A stretch of 6,239 nt of DNA from an uncultured Eubacteriales bacterium (GTDB taxonomy: Bacteria; Bacillota; Clostridia; Oscillospirales; Acutalibacteraceae). The position numbers and the translations under genes are program-made. The notes below the pieces were generated by a model. It searched no databases. It saw only the letters and a list, made by a program, of their open reading frames with translations, and had not been told where the DNA came from. Each line of letters opens with the position of its first letter. The first letter of the stretch is position 1. The stretch is from NCBI GenBank assembly GCA_900313475.1, contig OMRJ01000107.1, positions 1-6,239 of the forward strand, read 5' to 3'. This document shows positions 5,978 to 6,239 of the stretch, piece after piece.

Positions 5978-6239
5978 CTCAAATCCTCCAATCTTTTGTT
6001 TTCACCGAGGGACGCGACCTTTTCGGCAAAATCGTTCATAGTTGCGGCGAACTTTGCACCCTCCGCAGCAGATACCCATTCAACACGGGTGCGCTCTTTT
6101 TCGATTCCGAGATAATCAAGCATCGAAAACAGCAGTGCCATACGGCGGCGGGTGTAATAGTTACCCGAGGTGTAGTGGCAGTCGCCGGGGTGGCAACCGC
6201 AAAGAATTACGCCGTCTGCCCCGCGCTGAAACGCGCGTA
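5965..6239 (-). CDS. MvhD/FlxD-like hydrogenase iron-sulfur subunit, C-terminal part (5' truncated by window edge)
   Basis: The frame is open from the right edge to TAA at 5967-5965, giving 90 complete codons. The translation begins RAFQRGADGVILCGCHPGD and continues CHYTSGNYY, then a later VEWVSAAEGAKFAATMN. This is the hallmark of MvhD/FlxD, the small [2Fe-2S] subunit that passes electrons from hydrogenase or Flx modules to HdrA. Visible cluster cysteines are in LCGCHPGDCHY. Full MvhD is about 140 residues, so roughly a third is outside the window; alternatively this could be the C-terminal MvhD domain of a fused HdrA-MvhD protein, which also exists in nature. Its last 13 bases overlap the start of the next gene, consistent with one operon. 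Family recognition is strong; standalone versus fused cannot be decided here. Confidence 0.88.
   Translation of the reverse strand, partial: RAFQRGADGVILCGCHPGDCHYTSGNYYTRRRMALLFSMLDYLGIEKERTRVEWVSAAEGAKFAATMNDFAEKVASLGENKRLEDLRCKK

Overview
The window looks like chromosomal DNA from a strictly anaerobic Gram-positive bacterium, most likely a Clostridia member of the gut type. This rests on the gene content (Flx/Hdr-type electron transfer modules, a clostridial-type PQ-loop protein), strong GGAGG-like ribosome binding sites, moderate GC and tight gene packing. No gene here pins the organism below class level.

Layout. Positions 1-370 (+) hold the C-terminal half of an AraC/XylS-family regulator whose 5' end lies outside the window. 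A two-way hairpin terminator (about 402-442) separates it from a convergent minus-strand operon that fills the rest and continues past 6239. In transcription order the operon encodes: the end of an MvhD/FlxD-like iron-sulfur subunit (6239-5965); a 330-aa protein with two [4Fe-4S] motifs (5977-4985); a 344-aa AsrA/sulfhydrogenase-beta-like protein with two [4Fe-4S] motifs (4992-3958); an FAD/NAD(P)-binding reductase with a PyrK-like [2Fe-2S] tail (3965-3132); a 224-aa hybrid of an SdhB-like [2Fe-2S] domain and an HdrC-like 2x[4Fe-4S] domain (3113-2439); a fumarate reductase-type flavoprotein (2424-826); and a small three-helix PQ-loop-like membrane protein (805-473).

How the genes fit together. 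The first four resemble FlxABCD, which in sulfate reducers feeds NAD(P)H electrons into heterodisulfide reductase HdrABC. Here the disulfide-reducing HdrB-type CCG protein is not seen. Where it would be expected there is a soluble fumarate reductase-like pair: an HdrC/FrdB hybrid plus a flavoprotein that keeps the dicarboxylate active-site residues but has Asn where FrdA carries the FAD-linking His. No haem or quinone membrane anchor is visible. The simplest reading is a cytoplasmic NAD(P)H-linked fumarate (or related enoate) reductase. If an HdrA gene lies just upstream, it may be flavin-based electron bifurcating, coupling fumarate reduction to ferredoxin reduction. That last step is inference, because the deciding gene is outside the window.

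The only non-coding stretch of note is 371-472, about 100 bases. No RNA genes, CRISPR arrays, insertion sequences or attachment sites were seen.
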